Assembly (NCBI GenBank): GCA_041441455.1
Contig: JASDTB010000044.1
Location: 14,783-78,782 of the forward strand
DNA from: JAFIHK01 sp041441455
GTDB taxonomy: Bacteria > Bacteroidota > Bacteroidia > Bacteroidales > UBA932
DNA: 64,000 bases
Reading direction: 5' to 3'
The position numbers and the translations under genes were made by a program. The notes under the pieces are model-generated. The model made no database searches and had not been told where the DNA came from. It saw only the letters and a list, made by a program, of their open reading frames with translations. Below are positions 36,807 through 45,602 of the stretch, in pieces. How positions within the stretch are numbered: the first letter of the stretch is position 1; each line of letters begins with the position of its first letter.

Positions 36807-37754
36807 ATGGAAAAAACTGCAAAGCAAAGAATCATAGAATCAGTAAGAGAAGTAATGCCAAAAACAGTTAAAACCTGTTTTTGGCTTATTAAAATTACAG
36901 TAGGTATCTCAATTCTGATTCTTTTTTTAAGATATTTCAATATTCTACCTTGGTTCTCGGAACTAATCAGCCCAGTTTTTAATTTTGTCGGACTTCCCGG
37001 AGAGGCTGCTTTATCATTCGTAACAGGATATTTCGTAAATGTTTATTCAGCAATAGCTGTTATGGTCACACTTGACTTAGATGCTAGGTCTATCACAATA
37101 CTATCAGTTATGGTGCTATGCGCCCACAATATGATAACAGAGACAGCAGTTCAGAAAAAAACAGGATCTTCAGCAACTAGAATTGTAATAATTAGAACAT
37201 TATCGGCATTAGTTCTTGGTTTTGTCTTAAATCTTATAATGCCAGGGAGTGTTATGCAAAGTGCTTCTAATGCACACGTTGAACAAGCTGACTTAATGCA
37301 AATGGTTACCACATGGTTTTGGTCAACATTGAATGTTGTATTAAAGATGGTAGTCCTGATCTTCTCATTGTCTATCCTACAAAGATTACTTTCGGAGTTT
37401 GGAGTCATCAGGTGGATTTCTAAATTCCTCCGCCCTCTGTTATTAATTTTTGGATTGCCAGCAAAAACTTCGTTCTTATGGATTGTTGCAAATATTCTTG
37501 GACTAGCTTACGGAGCTGCGATAATGATGGAAGAGACAGAGTCGGGGAAAATCAGTAAAGAGGATGCTGACCTACTAAATCACCACATTGGCATATCACA
37601 CAGCAACTTAGAAGACGTACTCCTACTCTCATCTGTAGGTGCAATGGTAGTTTGGATGTTATTGTCTCGTTGGGCAATGTCGGCATTACTAGTATGGGAA
37701 CTTCGTCTTGAGATGTTTGTTCGAAAAAAATATGTAAATTTGCGGATTAATTAA
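36807..37754 (+). CDS. Nucleoside-recognition (Gate) domain membrane protein
   Basis: This 315-residue polytopic protein has about eight hydrophobic segments. Two Gate-like halves are visible: residues about 35-150 with FVGLPGEAALSFVTGYFVN and AHNMITETAVQKKTG, and about 205-300 with IFGLPAKTSFLWIVANILG and HHIGISHSNLEDVLLL. Relatives include the spore-maturation proteins SpmA/SpmB and YjiH. The conserved family function is transport or gating of an unknown solute in the inner membrane. It is followed 15 bp later by trxB, which may have its own promoter inside this gene. Confidence 0.78.
   Translation: MEKTAKQRIIESVREVMPKTVKTCFWLIKITVGISILILFLRYFNILPWFSELISPVFNFVGLPGEAALSFVTGYFVNVYSAIAVMVTLDLDARSITILSVMVLCAHNMITETAVQKKTGSSATRIVIIRTLSALVLGFVLNLIMPGSVMQSASNAHVEQADLMQMVTTWFWSTLNVVLKMVVLIFSLSILQRLLSEFGVIRWISKFLRPLLLIFGLPAKTSFLWIVANILGLAYGAAIMMEETESGKISKEDADLLNHHIGISHSNLEDVLLLSSVGAMVVWMLLSRWAMSALLVWELRLEMFVRKKYVNLRIN
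37735..37742 (+). promoter_or_regulatory. -7 box (TAAATTTG) upstream of trxB, inside the preceding gene
   Basis: TAAATTTG fully matches TAnnTTTG and lies 27 bp before the trxB ATG, within the last codons of the Gate-domain gene. A TTTG 15 nt upstream is closer than the usual -33 spacing. If real, trxB and the genes after it can be transcribed separately. Confidence 0.45.
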
Positions 37755-37769
37755 TTCAATGAAATAAAT

Positions 37770-38705
37770 ATGAGTACAGAAAATATAAAATGTCTTATAA
37801 TTGGCAGCGGTCCTGCGGGATATACTGCTGCAATCTATGCGTCAAGAGCTAACCTCTCACCTGTTTTATATGAAGGCATACAGCCTGGCGGTCAATTAAC
37901 TACAACAACAGAGATAGAAAATTTCCCAGGATACCCTAAAGGAATTACTGGCCAAGAGATGATGAATGATCTAAAAGCTCAGGCTGAAAGATTTGGCACA
38001 GATGTTAGATTTGGAATCGTTACGAAAGCTGACCTCTCTTCTCGTCCATTTAAAATTACTATAGATGACGAAAAAGAGATTACTGCAGAAGCAGTGATTA
38101 TCTCAACTGGAGCTACAGCAAAATATTTAGGACTGGAAAGTGAAGAGACATTCAGAGGAATGGGTGTTTCTGCTTGCGCAACTTGTGATGGATTTTTCTA
38201 TCGCGGCAAGGATGTTGCAGTAGTAGGCGGTGGCGATACTGCATGCGAAGAGGCTTCTTATTTATCGGGACTATGTAATAAGGTCTATATGATAGTAAGA
38301 AGAGACGAGTTGAGGGCTTCTAAAGCAATGCAGGAGAGAGTTAAAAATACTCCAAATATTGAAATTTTATGGCAGTACAATACTAAAGAGATTCTTGGCG
38401 ATGCAACAGCAGGTGTAACAGGAGCTCTTCTAGTACATAAAGATGGTAGCGAAAAGAGGATTGATATTCATGGATTTTTCCTCGCAATTGGACACCACCC
38501 TAATTCAGAACTGTTTAGCCAGTGGGTTAAAACAAATGAAGAGGGTTATATATTAACCGAAGGGAAAAGCAGTAAAACTAATGTACCTGGAGTATTTGCC
38601 GCAGGTGATGTGCAAGATCCTCATTACAGACAAGCAATTACAGCAGCTGGCTCTGGTTGTATGGCTGCCATGGACTTAGAAAGATTTCTAACTGAAAACA
38701 GATAA
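37770..38705 (+). CDS. trxB: Thioredoxin reductase
   Basis: This 311-residue flavoenzyme reduces thioredoxin with NADPH. It has the FAD motif IGSGPAGYTAAIYASRA, the redox-active CATC (Cys136, Cys139), the NADPH motif GGGDTACEEASYL and the C-terminal FAD motif GVFAAGDVQDPHYRQA. It is the usual low-molecular-weight type. bamD begins immediately after its stop with no gap. Confidence 0.95.
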   Translation: MSTENIKCLIIGSGPAGYTAAIYASRANLSPVLYEGIQPGGQLTTTTEIENFPGYPKGITGQEMMNDLKAQAERFGTDVRFGIVTKADLSSRPFKITIDDEKEITAEAVIISTGATAKYLGLESEETFRGMGVSACATCDGFFYRGKDVAVVGGGDTACEEASYLSGLCNKVYMIVRRDELRASKAMQERVKNTPNIEILWQYNTKEILGDATAGVTGALLVHKDGSEKRIDIHGFFLAIGHHPNSELFSQWVKTNEEGYILTEGKSSKTNVPGVFAAGDVQDPHYRQAITAAGSGCMAAMDLERFLTENR

Positions 38706-39506
38706 ATGATGAAATTGAAAATTTCGGCAATAACATTGCTGGCAGGGCTTCTACTGGCATCCTGCACGACTACTTACGAAAAGCTTATAAACAGCCCGGA
38801 TGTTCAGGAAAAATACCAAGGAGCATTCATGTATTTCAATGCAAAGAAATACACTAGATCTGTTGAGCTTTTTGAGTCAATTCTTGTTGGCGTAAAGGGA
38901 ACGCTCCAAGAGGATACTGTCCAGTATTATCTTGGTCTTAGCAACTATAAGCTTGGAGATCTCGTTACTGCCGAGGCTAATTTCGATCAATTTATACAAG
39001 TTTTTCCAAGAAGTCCTTTTACCGAAGAGGCTAAGTTTCTCAGAATAGACTGTCTATACAAATCAACTTACCGATTTGAATTAGATCAAGTACCTACCTA
39101 CAAAGCTCTATCTGTTATTAATGAATTTGTCTATGAGCATCCAAAATCTGTCCATATCGAAAAGTGTAAAGATATGATGAAAGATCTACAAGAACGCTTA
39201 GACAGAAAGAGTTACGAAGCAGCCAAACTATACTTTAAAATTGAAGATTACAAAGCTGCTGTTTACGCTTTAAAGAATGCTTTAAAGGATAATCCAGACA
39301 ACTCATACCGCGAAGATATAATGTATTACATCGTTGCTGCAAACTATCAGTTTGCTCAAAACAGTATCCCTTCTAAACAGAAAGAGAGATATCTGACATT
39401 AATCGATGAATATTACAATTTTATAAGCGAATTCCCAGAATCTCAATACCGTAAAGAGGTAGATTCTATGTTCAAAAAAGCACAAGAAGTAACAAATAAA
39501 AAATAG
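38706..39506 (+). CDS. bamD: Outer-membrane assembly lipoprotein BamD
   Basis: This 266-residue lipoprotein has a signal ending in LLLASC (Cys20) followed by TPR-like repeats (for example AFMYFNAKKYTRSVELFESI, YYLGLSNYKLGDLVTAEANF, DYKAAVYALKNALKDNPDN). Length, repeats and the gene order bamD-rpoZ-coaBC-recN identify it. It works with BamA in inserting outer-membrane proteins. The first ATG at 38706 abuts the trxB stop; the adjacent second ATG at 38709 is equally possible. Confidence 0.92.
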   Translation: MMKLKISAITLLAGLLLASCTTTYEKLINSPDVQEKYQGAFMYFNAKKYTRSVELFESILVGVKGTLQEDTVQYYLGLSNYKLGDLVTAEANFDQFIQVFPRSPFTEEAKFLRIDCLYKSTYRFELDQVPTYKALSVINEFVYEHPKSVHIEKCKDMMKDLQERLDRKSYEAAKLYFKIEDYKAAVYALKNALKDNPDNSYREDIMYYIVAANYQFAQNSIPSKQKERYLTLIDEYYNFISEFPESQYRKEVDSMFKKAQEVTNKK

Positions 39507-39508
39507 AT

Positions 39509-39823
39509 ATGGAAATCAAGAAAAACGTCCCTAACAACACTATAACAAGAGACCTAAACAAATTAGCAGAACCAACTGGCAATGTTTATGAGTCAATTGT
39601 TATTATCTCAAAAAGAGCGAATCAGATTTCTGCCGAATTGAAACAAGAGTTAAACCAAAAGTTAGAAGAATTCTCTAACTACGCCGATACTTTAGAAGAG
39701 ACATTCGAGAACAGAGAACAAATTGAGATTTCTCGTTATTACGAAAAATTACCTAAGCCATCTTTATTGGCTATCAGTGAATTCGAAGAGAGTAAGATCT
39801 ATCATAGAAAGATCGAAGGTTGA
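39509..39823 (+). CDS. rpoZ: RNA polymerase omega subunit, Bacteroidetes (Rpb6-like) form
   Basis: This 104-residue protein starts two bases after bamD. The segment TGNVYESIVIISKRANQISAE matches the omega/Rpb6 core that clamps the beta-prime subunit. The C-terminal half (about 40-104) is the acidic Bacteroidetes extension. Its position between bamD and coaBC is the conserved location for this gene in the phylum. Assignment rests on the short core plus context. Confidence 0.85.
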   Translation: MEIKKNVPNNTITRDLNKLAEPTGNVYESIVIISKRANQISAELKQELNQKLEEFSNYADTLEETFENREQIEISRYYEKLPKPSLLAISEFEESKIYHRKIEG

Positions 39824-41025
39824 TGCTTAAAGGCAAACATATATTGTTAGGAATAACTGGTAGCATTGCTGCTTACAAGGCTGCCTACTTGATTCGTTTA
39901 TTAGTCAAGGAGGGAGCCGAAGTCAAGGTAATAATGACCGAGATGGCTAAGCAGTTTATTACCCCCCTGACAATAGCTACTTTGTCCAAAAATCCAATAC
40001 TTGTAGATTTCTATAATCCAGAGAACGGAGACTGGAACAGTCATGTTAGCCTCGGTCTCTGGTCTGATCTCTATTTAATTGCTCCAGCTTCTGCTAATAC
40101 AATGGCAAAAATGGCTACAGGTACAGCAGACAATCTTCTTCTTACAACATACCTCTCTGCTAGATGTCCAGTTGCGATAGCGCCAGCAATGGATTTGGAC
40201 ATGTTTATGCATCCTGCTACTAGAAATAATCTAAGGATCTTGGAAACCAACGGTGTCTCTATCATTGAACCAGCTTCTGGAGAATTAGCTAGCGGTTTGG
40301 AGGGAAAAGGGCGAATGGAGGAGCCAGAGGTAATAGTAAAACACATCAGGAGAATTTTACATTCTCAATCTGCCATGAAAGGTAAGAGGGTGTTGATTAC
40401 TGCAGGCCCAACAAGAGAGGCGATAGATCCCGTTAGGTTTATCTCAAACCACTCTAGCGGGAAAATGGGGATCTCTTTGGCCGAAGAGTTTGCCTACAGA
40501 GGAGCTATCGTTACTGTGATCTGTGGACCTGTGTCGAAAAAAATCGACAATCCATTTATTAGGGTCATTAATGTAGAGAGCGCTCAAGAGATGTATGAGC
40601 AGACAAGTAAGGAGTACGAAAATGGTACGGATGTCGCAATTTTTTCGGCAGCAGTAGCAGACTTTACTCCAGATTCTATCTCAAATCGCAAAATTAAACG
40701 CAATGGAGATAATCTTGTATTGTCTCTGAAACCTGGTGTTGACATTGCTCAAGAGCTAGGAAAACGAAAACATAAAGATACAATCCACATTGGCTTCGCT
40801 CTAGAGACAGACAATGAAGAGGCTAATGCTCAAGAAAAAATCAAAAAGAAAAACTTTGATGCTATCGTGCTAAATTCTTTACGCGATAAAGGCGCAGGTT
40901 TTTCTCACGACACAAATAAGGTAACATTCATTACTTCCGAAGGGAAAAAGCACCCTTTCGGACTAAAACCAAAAAGTGAAGTTGCCTCAGACATTGCTGA
41001 TCTTACCGAAACTAATTTCTTTTAA
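39823..41025 (+). CDS. coaBC: Bifunctional phosphopantothenoylcysteine decarboxylase/phosphopantothenate-cysteine ligase
   Basis: The start is the ATG at 39823, sharing one base with the rpoZ stop (TGATG). The 400-residue enzyme performs two steps of CoA synthesis. The N-terminal flavodomain (CoaC, about 1-180) has GITGSIAAYKA and the catalytic His74 (WNSHVSLG). The C-terminal ligase (CoaB, about 185-400) has ITAGPTREAIDPVRFISNHS and IFSAAVADF. Two CoaC residues that are Asn and Cys in E. coli are Asp124 (PAMDLDMF) and Ser157 (LASGLEGKGRM) here. I believe this is usual in Bacteroidetes, but it was not checked. Confidence 0.94.
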   Translation: MLKGKHILLGITGSIAAYKAAYLIRLLVKEGAEVKVIMTEMAKQFITPLTIATLSKNPILVDFYNPENGDWNSHVSLGLWSDLYLIAPASANTMAKMATGTADNLLLTTYLSARCPVAIAPAMDLDMFMHPATRNNLRILETNGVSIIEPASGELASGLEGKGRMEEPEVIVKHIRRILHSQSAMKGKRVLITAGPTREAIDPVRFISNHSSGKMGISLAEEFAYRGAIVTVICGPVSKKIDNPFIRVINVESAQEMYEQTSKEYENGTDVAIFSAAVADFTPDSISNRKIKRNGDNLVLSLKPGVDIAQELGKRKHKDTIHIGFALETDNEEANAQEKIKKKNFDAIVLNSLRDKGAGFSHDTNKVTFITSEGKKHPFGLKPKSEVASDIADLTETNFF

Positions 41026-41042
41026 ATCCTAAGATTTCACAA

Positions 41043-42713
41043 ATGCTTAAGAGACTTTCCATAACAAATTATGCCTTGATTGAAAATTTGGAAATTGAAT
41101 TTCCGAATGGACTTGTCATAATTACAGGAGAGACTGGAGCAGGTAAATCAGTTTTAATGGGGGCTGTCTCTCTCCTCTTAGGAGGAAAAGCCGATGCAGC
41201 CGCACTAAAAGATTCTGCCAAAAACTGCGTTGTAGAGGCAGAGTTTTTAATTGAAAGCGATAGTCAGACTTCAGCAATTTTATCATCTGAAGGAATTGAC
41301 GACCACACTACCCTAATTATTAGAAGGATTGTCTCGTCTAATGGAAAATCGAGATCTTTCATCAATGATATGCCGGTTACTGTACAACTGCTTAAGGAGT
41401 TATCGGGAAAGATAGTAGACATTCATGCCCAGCATCAACATCTTTTGTTGGGAGACAGCAATTTTCAAATGACAGTCTTAGATTCATTTTGCAAGAATAA
41501 AGAGCTTCTTGAATCTTATCGAGAAAAACACGAATTATGTCAAGATCTAAGGTCTCAATATAAAGAACTTAAATCTCAATCAGAAAAATCGGCAAAAGAG
41601 AATGAGTATAATAAGTTTATGCTAGATAAGTTGATTGAGGCGAAACTCGATACTGAAGAGTTTAAAGCTCTTGAAGATGAATTTTCGTTATTATCCAATG
41701 CCGAAGAGATCAAATCTTCACTTTTTGGAGTGACCGAACTATTTAATCCTGCTGGAATTTCAATAGTTCACAACCTTAAAGAGTCAGTTAACACTTTGAA
41801 TAAAATTACTGGCAAGTATTCAAAATGCGAACATATCTCTTCAAGGATAGAAGAGTGCAGGCTAGAGCTTAAAGATATTGAACTAGAGCTTTCGACAATG
41901 TCGGAGAGCATAGATGTCTCTCCCGAAAGAATCCAGATAATCGAAGAGAGGTTGTCATCTATTTACGACCTGATGCAAAGACATAAGGTAGATACAATAG
42001 ATGCCCTTATTGATATAAAAGCAGAGTTAGAAAAGGCTGTAGCACAAAACGACTCCTTTTCTGAACAATTAGAACAACTGTCAGCAGAGATTACTCTTGC
42101 TGAGACAATGAGAGAGTCGTTAGCAATCGAATTATCTGATCGTCGAAAAATAAGTTCCAAGGAGTTTGCTGAAGAGATTTCAAATTCAGTTAAAGAATTA
42201 GAAATGCCTTATGCTCAATTTATTGTAGACATTACAGATAGCGACTCGTACAATATTTTTGGAAAAAATATTATTTCTTGCCAATTTTCGGCCAACAAAA
42301 ATGTGCCACCTAGAGATCTTTCCAGGGTTGCCTCTGGAGGAGAGCTATCGCGTATAATGCTATGTTTAAAAGCATTAATGGCAAAAAATACTGGAATGCC
42401 TTCGATGATTTTTGATGAAATTGACACTGGCGTCTCTGGAAGTATTGCTGACAAAATGGGGAATTTGATTGACGAATTGTCCAACAATATGCAAGTGTTT
42501 GCAATTACTCACTTGCCTCAAATTGCAAGTAAAGGACAGACACATCTTCTTGTTTACAAAGAGATCGACACAAAGGGTGCAACTGTAACAAGAATAAAAG
42601 AGATAAAAGACGATGAGAGAGTACTCGAAATCGCAAGAATGTTAAGTGGAGCGGAACTTACAGCTGCCGCGAAAGCTAATGCACAAGAGCTGTTAAAGGT
42701 TAAGGTTAAGTAA
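41043..42713 (+). CDS. recN: DNA repair protein RecN
   Basis: This 556-residue SMC-like ATPase acts in double-strand-break repair. It has Walker A GETGAGKS at 29-36, a long coiled coil (about 150-390), the ABC signature ASGGELSRIML, and Walker B MIFDEIDTGVSGSIAD. The switch histidine is in ITHLPQIAS. Being downstream of coaBC is the conserved Bacteroidetes arrangement. No LexA-type operator was recognised. Confidence 0.96.
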   Translation: MLKRLSITNYALIENLEIEFPNGLVIITGETGAGKSVLMGAVSLLLGGKADAAALKDSAKNCVVEAEFLIESDSQTSAILSSEGIDDHTTLIIRRIVSSNGKSRSFINDMPVTVQLLKELSGKIVDIHAQHQHLLLGDSNFQMTVLDSFCKNKELLESYREKHELCQDLRSQYKELKSQSEKSAKENEYNKFMLDKLIEAKLDTEEFKALEDEFSLLSNAEEIKSSLFGVTELFNPAGISIVHNLKESVNTLNKITGKYSKCEHISSRIEECRLELKDIELELSTMSESIDVSPERIQIIEERLSSIYDLMQRHKVDTIDALIDIKAELEKAVAQNDSFSEQLEQLSAEITLAETMRESLAIELSDRRKISSKEFAEEISNSVKELEMPYAQFIVDITDSDSYNIFGKNIISCQFSANKNVPPRDLSRVASGGELSRIMLCLKALMAKNTGMPSMIFDEIDTGVSGSIADKMGNLIDELSNNMQVFAITHLPQIASKGQTHLLVYKEIDTKGATVTRIKEIKDDERVLEIARMLSGAELTAAAKANAQELLKVKVK

Positions 42714-42727
42714 TTAAAAACAAAGAT

Positions 42728-43537
42728 ATGAGACTTATAATTCAAAATTCCTACGAAAAGATCTCCCAGTGGGCGGCTGCCTATATTGTCAAAAGAATTA
42801 AAGAATTTGCTCCGACAGAAGACAGACCGTTTGTTCTCGGACTCCCTACTGGATCTACTCCGTATGGAACTTATAAAGAGCTTATAAGACTTTATAGAGA
42901 AAACATCGTCTCTTTTAAACATGTTGTGACATTTAACATGGACGAGTATATAGGTCTACCAAAGGAGCATCCTCAAACCTATCACTCTTTTATGTGGAAT
43001 AACTTTTTTAAGCATATCGACATCCAACCGCAGAATGTAAATATTCCAGATGGAAATGCCGAAGACTTGGAGCAAGAGTGTCTCAACTACGAAAAGAAGA
43101 TGAAAGAGTATGGTGGAATTCACCTATTTATGGGTGGAATTGGTCCAGATGGTCATATTGCCTTCAACGAGCCAGGTTCATCATTAACTTCGAGAACTAG
43201 AATTAAATCTCTTACAACTGACACAATTATTGCAAACTCAAGATTCTTCGAGAATGACATTAAACAGGTACCTAAGACTGCTCTTACAGTTGGCGTTGGT
43301 ACAATCATGGATGCTCAGGAAGTTATGATTCTTGTAAATGGTCACCATAAATCTAGAGCTCTTTACCATGCCGTTGAAGGTGCTGTAAACCACATGTGGA
43401 CTGTTAGCGTACTTCAAATGCATCCAAAAGGAATCATCGTTTGCGACGATGCATCTACCGATGAATTGAAAGTTGGAACAGTGAAATACTTTTTGGATAT
43501 TGAGAAAAACAATCTTGATCCACAATCATTACTATAA
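42728..43537 (+). CDS. nagB: Glucosamine-6-phosphate deaminase
   Basis: This cytoplasmic enzyme converts glucosamine-6-phosphate to fructose-6-phosphate and ammonia. The catalytic set aligns by position with E. coli NagB: Asp72 (NMDEYIG), and Asp141, His143 and Glu148 (GPDGHIAFNEPG). The 269-residue length is typical. It starts 14 bp after recN. The GH20 hexosaminidase encoded about 2 kb away could supply GlcNAc, which would make a small amino-sugar route; nagA is not in the window. Confidence 0.96.
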   Translation: MRLIIQNSYEKISQWAAAYIVKRIKEFAPTEDRPFVLGLPTGSTPYGTYKELIRLYRENIVSFKHVVTFNMDEYIGLPKEHPQTYHSFMWNNFFKHIDIQPQNVNIPDGNAEDLEQECLNYEKKMKEYGGIHLFMGGIGPDGHIAFNEPGSSLTSRTRIKSLTTDTIIANSRFFENDIKQVPKTALTVGVGTIMDAQEVMILVNGHHKSRALYHAVEGAVNHMWTVSVLQMHPKGIIVCDDASTDELKVGTVKYFLDIEKNNLDPQSLL

Positions 43538-43544
43538 ACTAAGA

Positions 43545-44621
43545 TTAGACTAAAAAGTCAGCTGCACTTGCAAAGACTTTTCTGAAACAATACTCCCGCG
43601 AGAGTTCATTATCCGGTAATTCTGGAAATGGCATTTCGTGGGAGTATTTATATGGAAAGTCCATCTCCTCTAATTGAGAATTACTGCTTTTTCCCAATGC
43701 ACTTTTAATTCCGTGAGTAGGAATAACTATATCTTTTAGTAGGGAGATAACTTTGATTCTAGGATAATTAGATTCATAAAAGCTCTCTCTCTTCTCTTTA
43801 TAAAATCTCTCGTCTATTAATGAGATAAATGACTGCTCCAACCTTCCAACTTTCCCCTTTTGTTCGAGTTTTACTACAAAATGGTTGAGATAGTACTCCT
43901 TTAAAAGATCGAAAGACTCTTTGTCCATTATCATCTTTGACTCGCCATTCATTTTGCTAAAGATCGAACCTCCACAAAACATAAATAGCCGCGAAGTTGA
44001 GAAATAGTTGAATGGGTCGGCTTGTAACATTACTTGAGAGAGTAATGCACCAATGGAGTATGCGAAAATATCAAATTCTGCCTCTGCCGAAATATATGAA
44101 TGTTCTCCCGATTTGATTTGGTCAATTAACTGGCAAACATTATTAATAGTCTCTTTACCCGAAAGATAAAATCTATATGGATCTGCTTTGATCCTATAAC
44201 TCAGAGCAAAATTTAAAAATGAGAGTCGTACTAAATTCTTTCCCTTTGTTAAATAACTATTTACCAAGCACTGCATCGCCCTTGGATTGTTCCACTCTTT
44301 AGGCGATCTATTCATATGAAAAGCGATTGGAAACATTATAACAGCCCTCGCTGTATCTTTAGCCAGTCTCTCTGCCCACGAGTCATATTTTTGCCAACTC
44401 CTTTCGTTCAATCCGTGAAATAGGAAAATATAGGATGTCAACTTACCATCAATTCCATATTTTGCATTGTCTGGTATTACCATTTTGTATTCAAATGATG
44501 AATTTTCTGGAATTTGGTCGTCGGATTGCTCCAAGAATTCAGGTCTGGAGCACATCTTCATTTCGGCACAGATCTCTTCTGCTCCGAATCTTTCGTTAAA
44601 TGGGATGTAAACTGTTTTCAT
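43545..44621 (-). CDS. Alpha/beta-hydrolase-like protein, possibly DUF6051 family
   Basis: This 358-residue protein has no signal peptide. It shows hydrolase-fold features: an oxyanion-type HGLNERSW at 69-76, a nucleophile-elbow-like AYSIG with Ser189, and a late LKDIVIPTHG followed by SHEMPFP that could supply the acid and histidine. It resembles the Bacteroidetes DUF6051 proteins as I remember them, but the name is not certain. A role as an esterase or lipase-like enzyme is inference. It converges on nagB with a 7-bp gap and diverges from the LytTR gene. Confidence 0.62.
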   Translation of the reverse strand: MKTVYIPFNERFGAEEICAEMKMCSRPEFLEQSDDQIPENSSFEYKMVIPDNAKYGIDGKLTSYIFLFHGLNERSWQKYDSWAERLAKDTARAVIMFPIAFHMNRSPKEWNNPRAMQCLVNSYLTKGKNLVRLSFLNFALSYRIKADPYRFYLSGKETINNVCQLIDQIKSGEHSYISAEAEFDIFAYSIGALLSQVMLQADPFNYFSTSRLFMFCGGSIFSKMNGESKMIMDKESFDLLKEYYLNHFVVKLEQKGKVGRLEQSFISLIDERFYKEKRESFYESNYPRIKVISLLKDIVIPTHGIKSALGKSSNSQLEEMDFPYKYSHEMPFPELPDNELSREYCFRKVFASAADFLV

Positions 44622-44753
44622 GGCTTAATCTATTTTGAGACAAAAGAATCTAGATAACTCTGTATTTCAAAAAATATGGTGTATGCTGAGTAGAAAAGGG
44701 GTGAAATAGAGTTATTGGGGGTAAAAAATTCTGATTTGTGGCGAAAATTAATT

Positions 44754-44761
44754 TAATTTTG
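44754..44761 (+). promoter_or_regulatory. -7 box (TAATTTTG) for the LytTR regulator, almost at the start codon
   Basis: TAATTTTG fully matches TAnnTTTG and ends seven bases before the ATG at 44769, predicting an mRNA with a 2-4 nt leader. A TTTG 15 nt upstream is nearer than the usual -33 spacing. Confidence 0.5.
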
Positions 44762-44768
44762 TAGTGTT

Positions 44769-45602
44769 ATGAATGTTCCAAAGTACATAAACAATAGAGG
44801 GAACATTGTCAGACTGGTTAGTTTGACTGCCCTTTTCGCCTTAGTCTTTATAAACATATACAAACCTTTCAGTTCTGAGAACTGGTATAAGGTCTCTAAC
44901 TTCATGTTCTTCGTTTATTCGAGCCTGATTATTCTGACAGGAGTACTTGTTGTAATCATTAGTCGAATAATAATGTATTTCTATTCCAAAAAACACGATA
45001 TCTCTTACCTTCAATATGGAGTTTGGGTAACAATGGAAATAGCATCAATGTCTCTTTTTTACACCATTTACACAATGTCTGTCAATAATGGTAGAGATTG
45101 GTGGGAGGTCTTTAAATCGTCTACAATTAATACTGCACTTGTGCTCTTACTCCCATATGGTATCTTGACACTATATTTAGCATGGAGAGAGAATCAGAAG
45201 ACTTTAGCAAAAATTGAAAACGGAGAACTCGTTGATTCGTCTGCCGGTTCGGGCAAAATCAACTTTATTGATGATAAAGGTGTGCTCAGGTTTTCGGTAA
45301 CTCTTGATAATTTGCTCTACATTGAGTCTTCCGATAATTATGTAATTATTCATTATAATAACCTTGGTAAAATCAAGAGTTACCTGCTGCGTAATACATT
45401 AAAAACAATTGAAACTGCTTTAGAAAAGACCCCAATTGGCAGATGTCATAGATCTTTTTTGGTGAATTTTTCTAGAGTAAAGGTTCTTCGTAAGACTAAA
45501 GATGGAATTATTTTAGAGCTCGATGCTGATATGGCTCCTGAAATTCCAGTATCTAAGAGTTATCAAGAGAAAATTAGTCAAAAATTTTTGGGTAACTTAT
45601 AA
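44769..45602 (+). CDS. Membrane-anchored LytTR transcription regulator
   Basis: This 277-residue protein has four hydrophobic segments (about 15-31, 44-68, 84-103, 117-137), then a linker and a C-terminal LytTR DNA-binding domain (about 158-275). Recognisable LytTR motifs are LLYIESSDNYVIIHY, LLRNTLKTIETAL and RCHRSFLVNFSRVK. It should sense a membrane or envelope signal and bind DNA directly, since no histidine kinase is adjacent. Its target genes are unknown; the convergent hexosaminidase and the divergent hydrolase are the nearest candidates. Its last 25 bases overlap the hexosaminidase gene on the other strand. Confidence 0.88.
   Translation: MNVPKYINNRGNIVRLVSLTALFALVFINIYKPFSSENWYKVSNFMFFVYSSLIILTGVLVVIISRIIMYFYSKKHDISYLQYGVWVTMEIASMSLFYTIYTMSVNNGRDWWEVFKSSTINTALVLLLPYGILTLYLAWRENQKTLAKIENGELVDSSAGSGKINFIDDKGVLRFSVTLDNLLYIESSDNYVIIHYNNLGKIKSYLLRNTLKTIETALEKTPIGRCHRSFLVNFSRVKVLRKTKDGIILELDADMAPEIPVSKSYQEKISQKFLGNL

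Noticed and set aside
42554..42922. A 122-codon minus-strand frame across the recN-nagB junction
   Set aside because: It overlaps two strongly conserved genes on the other strand and has no recognisable features.
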